A stretch of DNA of 64,000 nt from Neptuniibacter pectenicola (lineage in GTDB: Bacteria; Pseudomonadota; Gammaproteobacteria; Pseudomonadales; Balneatricaceae): contig NZ_LUTS01000003.1 of assembly GCF_001597735.1 (NCBI RefSeq), positions 186,001 through 250,000 on the forward strand, in the 5' to 3' direction. A program made the translations under genes and the position numbers. The number at the start of each line of letters is the position of its first letter. The first letter of the stretch is position 1. The notes beneath the pieces were generated by a model that did no database searches, was not told the origin of the DNA, and saw nothing but the letters and a program-made list of their open reading frames with translations. Below are positions 55,060 to 64,000 of this stretch, in pieces.

Positions 55060-56121
55060 GTGTTTGGCTTATTGGGGAATAAATCGGGAAGCTTGGTTGG
55101 GCTAGATATTGGCTCGTCTTCGGTTAAGCTGGTTGCGTTGTCTAAAAATGGACAAAGCTATTCGTTGGAAGCTTATGCCGTCGTGTCTTTGCCTCCTACT
55201 GCTGTTATTGATGGAAATATACAGGATGTAGGTGAAGTTGCTGCTACCATCGAAAAAGCGATGAAGGTTGCAGGGGGGCGAATGTCGTCTGCCATTGCTG
55301 CTGTGCCGGCGTCCGCTGTCATCACTAAACGTATAGAGATGAGTAATGCCTTTTCTGAGTTTGAATTGGAAGATCAGATAAAAGTAGAGGCTGATCAGTT
55401 CATTCCATATTCTTTAGACGAGGTCGCATTAGATTTTGAAGTGCAAGGACCTGTTGAGAATAACGATCACTTGAATCGAGTATTGCTTGTTGCCTGCCGT
55501 AAAAGTGATGTAGAACAGCGAGAAGACGCAATCAACAGTGCTGGTTTGAAGTGCCAAGTGGTCGATGTTGATACTTACGCGGTAGAGCGTACCTTTCCTC
55601 TTATCTCCTCCGAACAAAGAAGCACTGATTATTTAATTGGTGTTGTTGATATTGGCGCTGCCACCTTGACCTTAAATGTGTTTAAGGGCGGTGAGATTGT
55701 TTATAGCCGAGAACAAGCCTTTGGCGGTAATGATTTGACGAACTCTATTCATCAGCAATATGGGATGAGTATCGAAGAAGTTGAACAGTCATTACGCCTT
55801 AATGATCTCTCGCCAGAGATTAATGAGATGGTGGTCCTTCCTTTTAGGGGAACGGTAGCACAGCAAGTATCTCGTTCATTACAGTTTTTCTATTCATCGG
55901 GTGCACATAGTGAGCTTTCAGCGCTTTATCTTTCAGGCGGTACAGCAACTATTGATGGGCTTGCAGAGCAGCTATCGGAAGAGTTAGGTATAGCGACTAA
56001 AATGGCTAACCCTTTCAACTCAATGGCTATTAATTCGAGAGTTAATCGATCTAGACTTGAACGGGATGCGCCTTCATTAGTGAAGGCTTGTGGTCTGGCG
56101 ATGCGTGGATTTGAGGGTTAG
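55060..56121 (+). CDS. pilM: Type IV pilus inner-membrane platform protein PilM
   Basis: 353-residue actin-like ATPase-fold protein, cytoplasmic. SLVGLDIGSSSVKLVAL is the first phosphate-loop and GVVDIGAATLTLNVF the second. It binds the PilN N-terminal tail. GTG start with AGGG upstream. First of the pilMNOPQ operon, whose genes are separated by 12 bases or fewer. Confidence 0.95.
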   Translation: MFGLLGNKSGSLVGLDIGSSSVKLVALSKNGQSYSLEAYAVVSLPPTAVIDGNIQDVGEVAATIEKAMKVAGGRMSSAIAAVPASAVITKRIEMSNAFSEFELEDQIKVEADQFIPYSLDEVALDFEVQGPVENNDHLNRVLLVACRKSDVEQREDAINSAGLKCQVVDVDTYAVERTFPLISSEQRSTDYLIGVVDIGAATLTLNVFKGGEIVYSREQAFGGNDLTNSIHQQYGMSIEEVEQSLRLNDLSPEINEMVVLPFRGTVAQQVSRSLQFFYSSGAHSELSALYLSGGTATIDGLAEQLSEELGIATKMANPFNSMAINSRVNRSRLERDAPSLVKACGLAMRGFEG

Positions 56122-56127
56122 GGACAG

Positions 56128-56682
56128 ATGGCAACTATCAATTTAAGACCCTGGCGTGAAGAGCGCGCAGAAGAGAGAAAGAAAAATTTCGTGATGAACC
56201 TGTTAGGAACCGCGTTGTTTGCGGGGCTTATCGTGTTTGCGGTGGGTTACTATTTTGATGCGATGAAAGATCGTCAAAATGATCGAAATGGTTACTTAAA
56301 AGCGGAAACGGCAAAGTTGGATCGTGACCTTGCTGCGATTAAAGAGTTAAAGGAAAAAAGAGCAAAGCTTTTGGAACGCTTGACGGCGATTCAGGAGCTA
56401 CAGGGTTCAAGGCCGCTTATTGTAAGGAATTTTGATGAACTGGTGAGGGTGATGCCTGATGGCCTCTACTACTCGTCGTTATCACGTAAGGCTAACAATG
56501 TGGTTATAGCGGGTTTGGCTCAAGATAATTTAGATGTATCTACTCTGATGAGAAACTTGGATACCTCAATCTGGTTTGGTGAACCTAACCTCAGTGGTGT
56601 TGGTAAAGGAAAGGATAGTTTGAATACATTTAACCTTTCGGTTCCTATTGCTAAACCTAAAGCGGATGAGGCTGGCAAATGA
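56128..56682 (+). CDS. pilN: Type IV pilus alignment protein PilN
   Basis: 184 residues. The N-terminal INLRPWREERAEERKK is the PilM-binding signature; one membrane helix follows (LLGTALFAGLIVFAVGYYF), then a coiled-coil and a ferredoxin-like periplasmic domain. The 3' end overlaps pilO by four bases. Confidence 0.95.
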   Translation: MATINLRPWREERAEERKKNFVMNLLGTALFAGLIVFAVGYYFDAMKDRQNDRNGYLKAETAKLDRDLAAIKELKEKRAKLLERLTAIQELQGSRPLIVRNFDELVRVMPDGLYYSSLSRKANNVVIAGLAQDNLDVSTLMRNLDTSIWFGEPNLSGVGKGKDSLNTFNLSVPIAKPKADEAGK

Positions 56683-57275
56683 GTGCGTTACAGAATGCGT
56701 TTAAAGGATTTGATCCTAATGATATGGACTTCAACGCCGCAGGAAATTGGCCGATTGGGGTGAAAATAGTCTGCTATCTGATGGTGATGATTGCTATCGG
56801 TGCTGCGGGGTGGCATTTCTATATTACAGACAAGCAAGTGGCTCTCAAAAAAGAGATTGCTAAAGAGAGCGGCTTAAAAGCGGTGTATGAGGAGAAAGCA
56901 TTCCAGGTCGCTAATCTTGCTGCACTTAGAAAACAGATGGAAGATGTAGAAGATAAGTTCACTGAGCTGAAAAAGCAGTTACCGACTGAAAAAGAGGTAC
57001 CTGGACTTTTAGACGATATTACCAACCTAGGCACGGATAGTGGTTTGGATATTGGGTCGATAAAATTGGCCGCAGAGTCGAAAAAAGAGTTCTACATTGA
57101 GCTGCCTATTAATATTAATGTTTCAGGTTCGTATCATCAGCTTGGGCAGTTTGTAAGTGGTATTGCTGGGCTACCACGTATCGTAACCTTACATGATTAC
57201 ACAATAAAACCCTCAGGAACGACGGTCTCTATGCAGATTAGTGCTAAGACCTATCGTTATGATGAAACTAAATAA
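56679..57275 (+). CDS. pilO: Type IV pilus alignment protein PilO
   Basis: 198 residues. One membrane helix (VKIVCYLMVMIAIGAAGWHF), a periplasmic coiled coil (LRKQMEDVEDKFTELKKQL) and a C-terminal alpha/beta domain. PilO pairs with PilN to link PilM to PilP. The start overlaps pilN (ATGA). Confidence 0.95.
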   Translation: MSALQNAFKGFDPNDMDFNAAGNWPIGVKIVCYLMVMIAIGAAGWHFYITDKQVALKKEIAKESGLKAVYEEKAFQVANLAALRKQMEDVEDKFTELKKQLPTEKEVPGLLDDITNLGTDSGLDIGSIKLAAESKKEFYIELPININVSGSYHQLGQFVSGIAGLPRIVTLHDYTIKPSGTTVSMQISAKTYRYDETK

Positions 57276-57286
57276 GGGGGGCAAGG

Positions 57287-57847
57287 ATGACGCATCATAG
57301 TAGGATTATTATCTTGTCATTATTACTTTCTTTACTCACTGGCTGCGTTGAGTGGGTAGAGGATGACAGTGATTTAAAGGAATTTGTCACTGCCGTTCAG
57401 GCAAAGCCTGCCGGCTCAATTAAACCACTCCCTGAATTCAAACCGTACCATAGCTTTGTCTATAAAGGTGCGTCGATGAGGGAGCCGTTTGTTCCGCTGA
57501 TTCCATTTTCAGTGAGTGCTGATGAGGATGAAGAGGTTAATGCTCAATCTGATAATGGTATAAAGCCTGATGAAGTGAGGGCGAAAGATTATCTTGAATC
57601 GTTTGCTGTAGATCAATTGGATATGGTCGGCACGATTAATCAAAAAGCGGATAATACATTATGGGCTTTAATTCGTGATCCTAATTCAGAAATTCATCGG
57701 GTTACTATCGGTAATCATATGGGTTTGAATTTTGGCGAAATCGTTTCGCTGGATGAGCGTAAAATAGAGTTAGTTGAAATTGTAACGAATGGGCGTGGTG
57801 GTTGGATGAAACGATCACGAAACCTTGCCTTGGCTGAGCAGGAATAA
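57287..57847 (+). CDS. pilP: Type IV pilus lipoprotein PilP
   Basis: 186 residues. The lipobox LLTGC puts the lipidated Cys at residue 20. A long disordered region leads to the C-terminal HR domain (LDMVGTINQKADNTLWALIRDP) that contacts the PilQ periplasmic part. Found in the usual place between pilO and pilQ. Confidence 0.94.
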   Translation: MTHHSRIIILSLLLSLLTGCVEWVEDDSDLKEFVTAVQAKPAGSIKPLPEFKPYHSFVYKGASMREPFVPLIPFSVSADEDEEVNAQSDNGIKPDEVRAKDYLESFAVDQLDMVGTINQKADNTLWALIRDPNSEIHRVTIGNHMGLNFGEIVSLDERKIELVEIVTNGRGGWMKRSRNLALAEQE

Positions 57848-57858
57848 GGGATATTATT

Positions 57859-59970
57859 GTGAAAATTCGGGTCCCCATGATGACTGATATTAAAGTACGT
57901 GTTTATAAAAACCTCCGTTGGTTGAGCATCGCTTTGGTCAGTCTTTTATTGTCGGAGTGGGCGGCAGCAGATGTTTTGATGAAAAATGCTAATTTTGTGG
58001 CCCTGCCGGGAGGGAAGATAGAACTTCGTTTTGATTTCGATTCAGCACCTCCTTCTCCGCAAGCTTATATGATCAACCAACCCGCCCGCATAGTAATGGA
58101 CCTATGGGGTGTTGAAAGTGATTTAGCCAGTCGTTCACTGGATGTTAAAACAGGTCAAGTGGATGGTGTCAGCTTCGCGCAAACGGATGGTCGTTTGAGA
58201 ATCGTTGCTAATCTCTATGAGCCTTCTAGTTACAACACCTTCGCTGAAGGTAATAGTTTATTTGTTGTTGTTCAGAGTAAGAACGCTGGACTACCGGTAT
58301 CAACATCGGAAACATCAGATAATGTAGTCGCTAAATCAGCGGATGCAGGGGCTAAAACGTCATTCGAAGAGACTCGCTCGAAAGTTCAAGGTATGGATTT
58401 TGAACGCATCGAAGGGGGAGCCGGTCGAGTAACCATTACGATGTCTGATGATAAAGCAGGCGTAGATATTCAGGAAGAAGGTAATAACGTTGTTGTTAAC
58501 TTAGTCGGTGCGGATCTCTCTCGGGCGTTGGAGCAGCGGGTTGATGTGCAGGACTTTGTGACGCCGGTCATGTTTATCGACTCGATGGCGAACGGTGGCA
58601 ATACCAGTATATTGATTAAGCCCAGTGCTGAGCCTTATGAATACCTTGCTTACCAAACTGACAACCAGCTCATTCTCGATTTTAAACCGTTAAGCCAAGC
58701 TGAAAAAGACGAAAGAGCGAAAGAGTTGTTTGAGTTTACGGGTGAGCAGATAGACCTTAATTTCCAGAATGTTGAGTTACGCTCGGTTTTACAAATTATT
58801 GCAGAGGTTGCTGAGTTAAACTTAGTGGTGAGCGATAGCGTGGGCGGAAATATCACCCTGCGTCTTAAAAATGTTCCTTGGGATCAGGCACTTGATATCG
58901 TTTTGAAAACGGAAGGCCTTGATCAGCGTACGGTCGGTAATGTTTTACTAATTGCACCTGCCGATGAAATAGCACAGCGAGAGAAGGCGGAGCTTGAAAG
59001 CTCTCAGCAGGTTGAGCAGCTTGCGCCATTACGGACTGAGTTTATTCAGGTCGATTACCGCAAAGCATCCGAGATGATGGGAACGATTCAGGGCGCAAAA
59101 TTGGTTTCTGAACGCGGCTTTATCATGGCGGATGATGAAACAAATGTCCTAATGGTTCGAGAGACGACTAATGCCATTCAGGAGATTCGTGATACATTGC
59201 ACCGCTTTGACGTCGAGGTTGAGCAGGTATTAATTGAGGCACGCCTTGTTAATGCTACGTCCAATGTAACGAAAGACTTAGGTATTAAATGGGGCTTTGG
59301 TTATAACGATGTTGATAACGGTAAAGGCTGGATTGTAAGCCAAGATCAGAGCTCAATTGATTTCTCCAGTACATCGCCGACCAGTGGTTTGAACGTGGAT
59401 CTTGGTGCTACAGCAACTAATGTAGGGCAGATTGCAATTGGCTTTGCGCCAGGTGCAAGTACATTGATCGGTTTAGAGTTGAGTGCATTAGAAGCGGACG
59501 GTAAAGCTGAAATTGTTTCTCAGCCTAAAATTCTTACAACTAATGGTAAGAAGGCATTGATTCAATCGGGTTCTGAAATCCCTTATCAAACCGTTGAAGA
59601 CGGTGAAGTGAGTATTGAATTTAAAGATGTTGTACTTAGTTTGGATGTGACGCCCCGTATAAACCCGGGTGACCGGATCGCAATGGAACTTGTTATTAAG
59701 CAAGACTCTATCGGTCAGGTTTTGGCTAACGGTGAGCTGAGTATTGATAATAATGAGTTGCAAACAACCGTGGTTGTGCCTGATGGGCAAACCATTGTGC
59801 TTGGTGGCGTGTTTAAAAATGAAACGAGCGATAGTGTTAACAAAGTCCCACTGTTGGGTGATCTGCCAATTATGGGTGCGCTATTCCGAAACAAAGAGAG
59901 CACTTCTGAGAAAACGGAGTTATTGATCTTCATTACACCGAAGTTAGTACGTAATTCCTTATCTCAGTAG
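57859..59970 (+). CDS. pilQ: Type IV pilus secretin PilQ
   Basis: 703 residues. Two AMIN-type peptidoglycan-binding domains at the N-terminus (about residues 35-260), then the N0 domain (DLNFQNVELRSVLQIIAEV), the N1 domain, and the C-terminal secretin core with VEQVLIEARLV and VPLLGDLPIMGALFRNKESTSEKTELLIFITPKLV. It forms the outer-membrane pore for the pilus. It starts with GTG at 57859, with alternative ATG starts 30 bases further on. Confidence 0.96.
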   Translation: MKIRVPMMTDIKVRVYKNLRWLSIALVSLLLSEWAAADVLMKNANFVALPGGKIELRFDFDSAPPSPQAYMINQPARIVMDLWGVESDLASRSLDVKTGQVDGVSFAQTDGRLRIVANLYEPSSYNTFAEGNSLFVVVQSKNAGLPVSTSETSDNVVAKSADAGAKTSFEETRSKVQGMDFERIEGGAGRVTITMSDDKAGVDIQEEGNNVVVNLVGADLSRALEQRVDVQDFVTPVMFIDSMANGGNTSILIKPSAEPYEYLAYQTDNQLILDFKPLSQAEKDERAKELFEFTGEQIDLNFQNVELRSVLQIIAEVAELNLVVSDSVGGNITLRLKNVPWDQALDIVLKTEGLDQRTVGNVLLIAPADEIAQREKAELESSQQVEQLAPLRTEFIQVDYRKASEMMGTIQGAKLVSERGFIMADDETNVLMVRETTNAIQEIRDTLHRFDVEVEQVLIEARLVNATSNVTKDLGIKWGFGYNDVDNGKGWIVSQDQSSIDFSSTSPTSGLNVDLGATATNVGQIAIGFAPGASTLIGLELSALEADGKAEIVSQPKILTTNGKKALIQSGSEIPYQTVEDGEVSIEFKDVVLSLDVTPRINPGDRIAMELVIKQDSIGQVLANGELSIDNNELQTTVVVPDGQTIVLGGVFKNETSDSVNKVPLLGDLPIMGALFRNKESTSEKTELLIFITPKLVRNSLSQ

Positions 59971-59976
59971 TTATGG

Positions 59977-60510
59977 TTGTGTGATTTGAATATATTTCTT
60001 GTTGGGCCTATGGGTGCTGGAAAAAGCACCATAGGCCGTTTGTTGTCCCAGGAACTTAAGCTTGAGTTTGTGGATTCTGATCGCGAGATTGAGAAGCGCG
60101 CTGGTGCGGATATTCCGTGGATCTTCGATGTTGAAGGGGAAGCGGGTTTTAGAGACCGAGAAGAGGGTGTGATTGAAGCGCTCTCTTTACGTAAGGACGT
60201 TGTCTTATCTACCGGTGGCGGTGCTGTTTTAAGGCCTGAAAATCGGTCGGTGCTTCAAGCTAATGGTACGGTGGTCTACTTAGAAACATCGGTTGAGCAG
60301 CAATTAGACCGAACATCTCGGGACAAAAATCGGCCATTATTACAAACAGAAAACCCACGGGCTGTTCTGGAAGAGTTAATGTCTATTCGGCACCCTTTAT
60401 ACTTGGATACCGCAGATATTGTTGTAGTCACCGATAAACGTCATCCTAAGACCGTCGTTACAGAGATCATTCGACAGCTAAAGGCTAAGTCCCCTCTCGA
60501 AGTTGAGTAG
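59977..60510 (+). CDS. aroK: Shikimate kinase
   Basis: 177-residue kinase that phosphorylates shikimate. Walker [13 protein letters not shown], shikimate-binding [11 protein letters not shown] and GEAGFRDRE, and the lid [10 protein letters not shown] are present. No ATG fits the family start; TTG at 59977 or TTG at 59986 are both possible. Coupled to pilQ in the standard pilQ-aroK-aroB order. Confidence 0.95.
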   Translation: MCDLNIFLVGPMGAGKSTIGRLLSQELKLEFVDSDREIEKRAGADIPWIFDVEGEAGFRDREEGVIEALSLRKDVVLSTGGGAVLRPENRSVLQANGTVVYLETSVEQQLDRTSRDKNRPLLQTENPRAVLEELMSIRHPLYLDTADIVVVTDKRHPKTVVTEIIRQLKAKSPLEVE

Positions 60511-60524
60511 TTTAAGTAGGTAGT

Positions 60525-61619
60525 ATGCAAACGTTGAAAGTAGACCTAGGGGAGCGTAGCTACCCTATTTTTATTGGCCAAGGATTATTAGATAGAGGGC
60601 TGATGACGCCTTATATCTCAGGTAAACAAGTTCTTATTGTTACTAATGACACCATCGCACCCTTATATCTTGAACGGCTTAAGGCCACCCTAGATAAAAA
60701 GTTTCAGGTTGATGAGGTGATTCTGCCGGATGGTGAGCAGTATAAAAATTTAGAACAGATCAATACCATCTTTAATGCTTTGCTGGATAAACGCCATAAC
60801 CGTACGACAACGTTGATTGCCCTCGGTGGAGGTGTGATCGGCGATATGACCGGGTTTGCCGCTGCGTGTTATCAGCGTGGAGTCGATTTTATTCAAGTGC
60901 CGACCACATTGCTATCGCAGGTGGACTCCTCTGTCGGGGGGAAGACGGGTGTTAATCATCCAAAGGGCAAGAATATGATTGGGGCCTTTCATCAGCCTCA
61001 GTGTGTTGTGATCGATACTGATGTACTTAATACCTTACCGGAACCTGAGCTTTCTGCCGGTATGGCTGAAGTGATCAAATATGGCCTGATCTACGACGAG
61101 GCTTTTTTGTGCTACTTGGAAGATCATATTGATGGCCTTATGGGGCTACAATCAGATCTTCTTGAGCAGGCGATCTTTAGGTCGTGTGAAATCAAAGCGG
61201 AGGTTGTTGCTTTGGATGAGCGCGAAGAGGGTATTCGTGCCTTGCTTAATTTAGGTCATACCTTTGGCCACGCGATTGAAGCGGATCAAGGTTATGGTGA
61301 GTGGTTACATGGTGAAGCGGTAGGTGCTGGCACCATGATGGCGGCAGATATGTCTTACCGTCTAGGCAATATTTCGGCGGCTGATGTGAAGCGTGTGAAA
61401 GCTATCCTTGAAGCGGCTAACCTTCCTATCTATCCGCCAGAGTCCATGAGTCCTGAGCGCTTCATTGAGCTGATGGGTGTGGATAAAAAAGTAATCGATG
61501 GCAGTATTCGTTTGGTGCTCTTAAAAGATGTTGGAAAGGCGGTAGTCACATCAGACTTTGCCGCCTCAATTTTGTTGGAAACATTAAGCGCTGGAAAGAA
61601 ACTTGCTACCTGTTGTTAG
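60525..61619 (+). CDS. aroB: 3-dehydroquinate synthase
   Basis: 364-residue enzyme of the shikimate pathway, NAD- and metal-dependent. [19 protein letters not shown] and the metal ligands in [11 protein letters not shown], plus [15 protein letters not shown], are diagnostic. It follows aroK after 14 bases. Confidence 0.97.
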   Translation: MQTLKVDLGERSYPIFIGQGLLDRGLMTPYISGKQVLIVTNDTIAPLYLERLKATLDKKFQVDEVILPDGEQYKNLEQINTIFNALLDKRHNRTTTLIALGGGVIGDMTGFAAACYQRGVDFIQVPTTLLSQVDSSVGGKTGVNHPKGKNMIGAFHQPQCVVIDTDVLNTLPEPELSAGMAEVIKYGLIYDEAFLCYLEDHIDGLMGLQSDLLEQAIFRSCEIKAEVVALDEREEGIRALLNLGHTFGHAIEADQGYGEWLHGEAVGAGTMMAADMSYRLGNISAADVKRVKAILEAANLPIYPPESMSPERFIELMGVDKKVIDGSIRLVLLKDVGKAVVTSDFAASILLETLSAGKKLATCC

Positions 61620-61660
61620 TATTGGTTGGGCGTTAGTTTAATGGATTTCGAACGGATAAA

Positions 61661-63220
61661 ATGAAGAAAAATATATATTTTGAACCGCCAAGTCGTCTTC
61701 AGCTTTTAGATAAGCTAAAGCATTTTATCCGTTTTTCTGATTTTTTGTTGCTGGTTTCTGGCGATAAAGGTACAGGTAAAAGTACGCTGCTGGCTCAGCT
61801 AAAGCCGGATACAGAAGACAGTACGTTGTGTTGTTGCTTTATCTGTCCTGATGCTGGATTGAATGAACAGCAGCTCTTGTCGCTTCTGATGCAGCAATTT
61901 CCCTCGCATGAACAAGAGGGTGCCAGTTTTGCTGACCAGTTAAAAATTTTTCATCACCAGTTAAAGTCGATAAAAGCATCAGGCCAGAAGTGTCTAATTG
62001 CGATTGATGATGCTGAGCATTTATCAGAAGACGCGCTGGTGCTACTGCTTAACTTACATGTTGCTGATGCACAAGTGTTGCTGACATCAAGCAATAGCTT
62101 TGTTGAGCAGCTGTTTGAGACTGGCGGGCTTAAGCATTTGGAAGGTAGGATCCATCACCTTAAGATTGATCCTATGAGTGCGATTGAAACGGCTGAATAC
62201 CTCGAACTCTGCCACCCCGCAGTATCCTCTCTTCCTGAGAAGAAAAAAAATGAGCTGATCCGTTTGTCTGAAGGCGTGCCGGGCCGGGTAGAAACCTTAT
62301 TAGCCGGCGGTAAAGTCTCACTCTCTTCCGCGCCGGCTAAGCGTTCACCTTTTCCTCTTCCTGCGTTACATATGCTCGGAGTAGGGGTGCTTCTAATTGG
62401 GATTGTTGCGGTTTCTCTATGGCAGTTTCTGCCAGAGAGCGCGCCACCCGCGCCAGAGGTCGTTTCCGATGAACGGGTGTCCGTACCGCTTTCTTTAGCG
62501 GTAACTGCATCGGTTGAGGGGCAAAAGGTTGATACATTAGCCGTCGATGAAGGGGAGGGTTCAGCTATCCCCACTGATGGTCCTGAAAACGGGGAAGTAG
62601 AGCCCCCGTTAAATGAAAATGAGCTTAATGAAGCGGTTGTTAAGACTGATTTAGCGCTACGGCTACAACAGCAAGAAGCGAAAATTAATAGTGAAAATCA
62701 GATCGCCTTGCAAGAAGCATCGCCGTCTATAAAAGCTAAGCCTTCGCCGCTTGAAGCGGAGCTTAGGGCCGTTGTCACTAATAATAGTTTAGCGGTTAAC
62801 GAGGCGCCAAAGGTGGCGAAAGAGCAGTCACCTTCTGCTTCTCCAGTTATCAAAAAAACGGTGCAGTCCGCACCTGCTCAGGCTAGTCCTGTGGCGAAGA
62901 AAAAGGTGTCGAGTTCCGTATCGTCTGAGCGTGATCTGTTAGCGTGGAAATCATCTGATTATACGTTGCAAATGACAGGTGCTCGATCAAAACAGAGCGC
63001 GTTAGCGTTTATTGCCGCTCAGTCGGATCCTAGTAAGTTTTACTATTTTGAGACTATTTATAAAGGATTGCCTTGGCATGTGGTCATATATGGGCAGTAC
63101 CCTAATCGTGATATTGCCAATGCGGCTATCCGAAAATTGCCAAAATCCCTCCAAAATGTAAAACCTTGGGCAAGAAGTGTTCAGGGTGTTCAGCTCGACA
63201 TAAGAAAGAAAAAATCCTGA
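61661..63220 (+). CDS. DamX-like AAA/SPOR-domain protein
   Basis: 519 residues. An N-terminal AAA ATPase domain (Walker A SGDKGTGKST near residues 33-42, Walker B CLIAIDDAEHL) resembling GspA/ExeA, then one membrane helix (HMLGVGVLLIGIVAVSLWQFL, about residues 232-252), a long Pro/Ala/Glu-rich periplasmic linker, and a C-terminal SPOR domain (DYTLQMTGARSKQSALAFI...). DamX acts at the division septum; the position after aroB is conserved. Confidence 0.88.
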   Translation: MKKNIYFEPPSRLQLLDKLKHFIRFSDFLLLVSGDKGTGKSTLLAQLKPDTEDSTLCCCFICPDAGLNEQQLLSLLMQQFPSHEQEGASFADQLKIFHHQLKSIKASGQKCLIAIDDAEHLSEDALVLLLNLHVADAQVLLTSSNSFVEQLFETGGLKHLEGRIHHLKIDPMSAIETAEYLELCHPAVSSLPEKKKNELIRLSEGVPGRVETLLAGGKVSLSSAPAKRSPFPLPALHMLGVGVLLIGIVAVSLWQFLPESAPPAPEVVSDERVSVPLSLAVTASVEGQKVDTLAVDEGEGSAIPTDGPENGEVEPPLNENELNEAVVKTDLALRLQQQEAKINSENQIALQEASPSIKAKPSPLEAELRAVVTNNSLAVNEAPKVAKEQSPSASPVIKKTVQSAPAQASPVAKKKVSSSVSSERDLLAWKSSDYTLQMTGARSKQSALAFIAAQSDPSKFYYFETIYKGLPWHVVIYGQYPNRDIANAAIRKLPKSLQNVKPWARSVQGVQLDIRKKKS

Positions 63221-63292
63221 TAAAACAACAAGCTATGCTTGATTAGGTTTCTTCTTTTAGTGATTTAATCTTTCCTTATCGTTGTTTGGAAT

Positions 63293-63321
63293 TTGTTCCG
63301 GACAGACTTCGCGTGTAGAAT
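63293..63321 (+). promoter_or_regulatory. Promoter of gltB with an inverted repeat
   Basis: TTGTTC (63293-63298), 17-base spacer, TAGAAT (63316-63321). GGACAG (63300-63305) and CTGTCC (63324-63329) flank the -10 box as an inverted repeat, a possible operator. Confidence 0.6.
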
Positions 63322-63411
63322 AGCTGTCCCTTTTTGCTGACTGGCGTATATATTGCAGCAGAAAGATTATTAAGATGTTGATTTCGAAGTATTTTTAAGT
63401 GGGAATGGCTT

Positions 63412-64000
63412 ATGAGCAAAGGTCTTTATTGCCCCGGTGAATTTAAAGATAACTGCGGCTTTGGCCTGATGGCGCACATGCAGGGTCAAGCTAGTCACGA
63501 TTTGCTAGATAAAGCAATCGAAGCGCTTGCCTGCATGACACACCGTGGGGGTATAGCTGCAGACGGTAAAACAGGTGACGGTTGTGGCCTGTTGATGCAG
63601 AAACCTGATAGCTTCTTGCGCACAGTTGCACAAGAAGAGTTAGGCACCGAACTAGGCGAATTTTATGCAGTGGGCATGGTGTTTTTGCCGCGCGAAGCTG
63701 CCAAAGCAGAAGCCGCGCGTGCAGCGGTTAATACTGCGATTACTAATGAAGGTCTAGGGGTTGCGGGTTGGCGAGTGGTGCCAACGGATGACTCATGTCT
63801 GGGCCCTATAGCAAAAGATACGCTTCCTCTTATTGAGCAGGTCTTTATTACGGCTGGCGATAAGAGTGAAAGAGAACTGGCTATTAGTCTGTTTATTGCT
63901 CGTCGTAAATCTGAAATTGCGATGGTTGCAGATCCTGATTTTTACATCTGTAGTTTCTCTGACAAGGTTATCTCCTATAAAGGGCTTACCATGCCAGTCG
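63412..64000 (+). CDS. gltB: Glutamate synthase large subunit (3' end outside window)
   Basis: 196 codons visible. The class II glutaminase domain begins after a short propeptide; the catalytic Cys is at residue 15 in DNCGFGLMAHMQG, exposed after cleavage. MTHRGGIAADGKTGDGCGLLMQ is the family signature. GGGAATGG lies upstream of the ATG. The rest of the enzyme and gltD should follow outside the window. Confidence 0.95.
   Translation, partial: MSKGLYCPGEFKDNCGFGLMAHMQGQASHDLLDKAIEALACMTHRGGIAADGKTGDGCGLLMQKPDSFLRTVAQEELGTELGEFYAVGMVFLPREAAKAEAARAAVNTAITNEGLGVAGWRVVPTDDSCLGPIAKDTLPLIEQVFITAGDKSERELAISLFIARRKSEIAMVADPDFYICSFSDKVISYKGLTMPV

Noticed and set aside
1-64000. CRISPR arrays, insertion sequences, phage genes, rRNA and tRNA genes
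   Set aside because: Scanning by eye found no regularly spaced repeats, transposase or integrase frames, nor tRNA-like cloverleafs with CCA ends. Weak or degenerate cases could have been missed.

Overview
The window looks like chromosomal DNA of a marine gammaproteobacterium of the Oceanospirillaceae type (Neptunomonas, Neptuniibacter or Amphritea are plausible relatives; this is inferred from gene order and moderate GC, not tested). The gene content is mostly core: priA-argS-SPOR-hslVU-ubiE-ubiJ, pilMNOPQ-aroKB-damX-gltB, ilvIH, clpB, bamD/rluD, serA and glcB. No insertion sequence, phage gene, CRISPR array, rRNA or tRNA was seen.

Layout. 1-4.4 kb: 3' part of pilY1, then pilE and a FimT-type pseudopilin (end of a minor-pilin operon). 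4.5-10.1 kb: thiO, nadE, bamD, rluD, the purine nucleoside phosphorylase/laccase-fold gene pgeF, and a VanX-type D-Ala-D-Ala dipeptidase. 10.6-13.4 kb: two tandem copies of a two-gene module, each a CvnD-like small GTPase fused to a roadblock-like domain followed by an overlapping small roadblock-like gene. 13.5-16.1 kb: clpB behind a heat-shock promoter. 16.2-22.2 kb: a siderophore-uptake island (FAD siderophore-interacting protein, TonB-dependent receptor, RhtX-like importer, AraC regulator) with Fur-box-like sites. 22.5-24.5 kb: orphan lipoprotein, response regulator, small unknown protein. 24.7-27.2 kb: ilvIH behind a long structured leader. 27.3-35.3 kb: di-heme peroxidase, diguanylate cyclase, ppiC, sirtuin, malate synthase G, alpha/beta hydrolase. 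35.3-41.3 kb: serA, ppnP, a LysR regulator divergent from an MFS exporter, an FAH-family hydrolase, a DUF2927 protein and a HemJ/CopD-like membrane protein. 41.3-49.9 kb: ubiJ, ubiE, DUF971, hslUV, FtsN-like SPOR protein, argS and priA, all on the minus strand. 50.1-55 kb: rpmE, a secreted nuclease, single-domain malic enzyme and PBP1A. 55-64 kb: pilMNOPQ, aroK, aroB, damX-like gene and the start of gltB.

How genes work together. The pilMNOPQ alignment complex and secretin, with PilY1/PilE/FimT, would build type IV pili. The iron island would import a siderophore made elsewhere, since no biosynthesis genes are visible. ClpB and HslVU are both preceded by sigma-32-like promoters. The most unusual part is the duplicated GTPase/roadblock module at 10.6-13.4 kb, which resembles a stripped-down actinobacterial conservon or an MglA/MglB switch. 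Several structured RNA elements also stand out: the ilv leader, the rpmE leader, and an intrinsic terminator that lies inside the signal-peptide codons of the nuclease gene.
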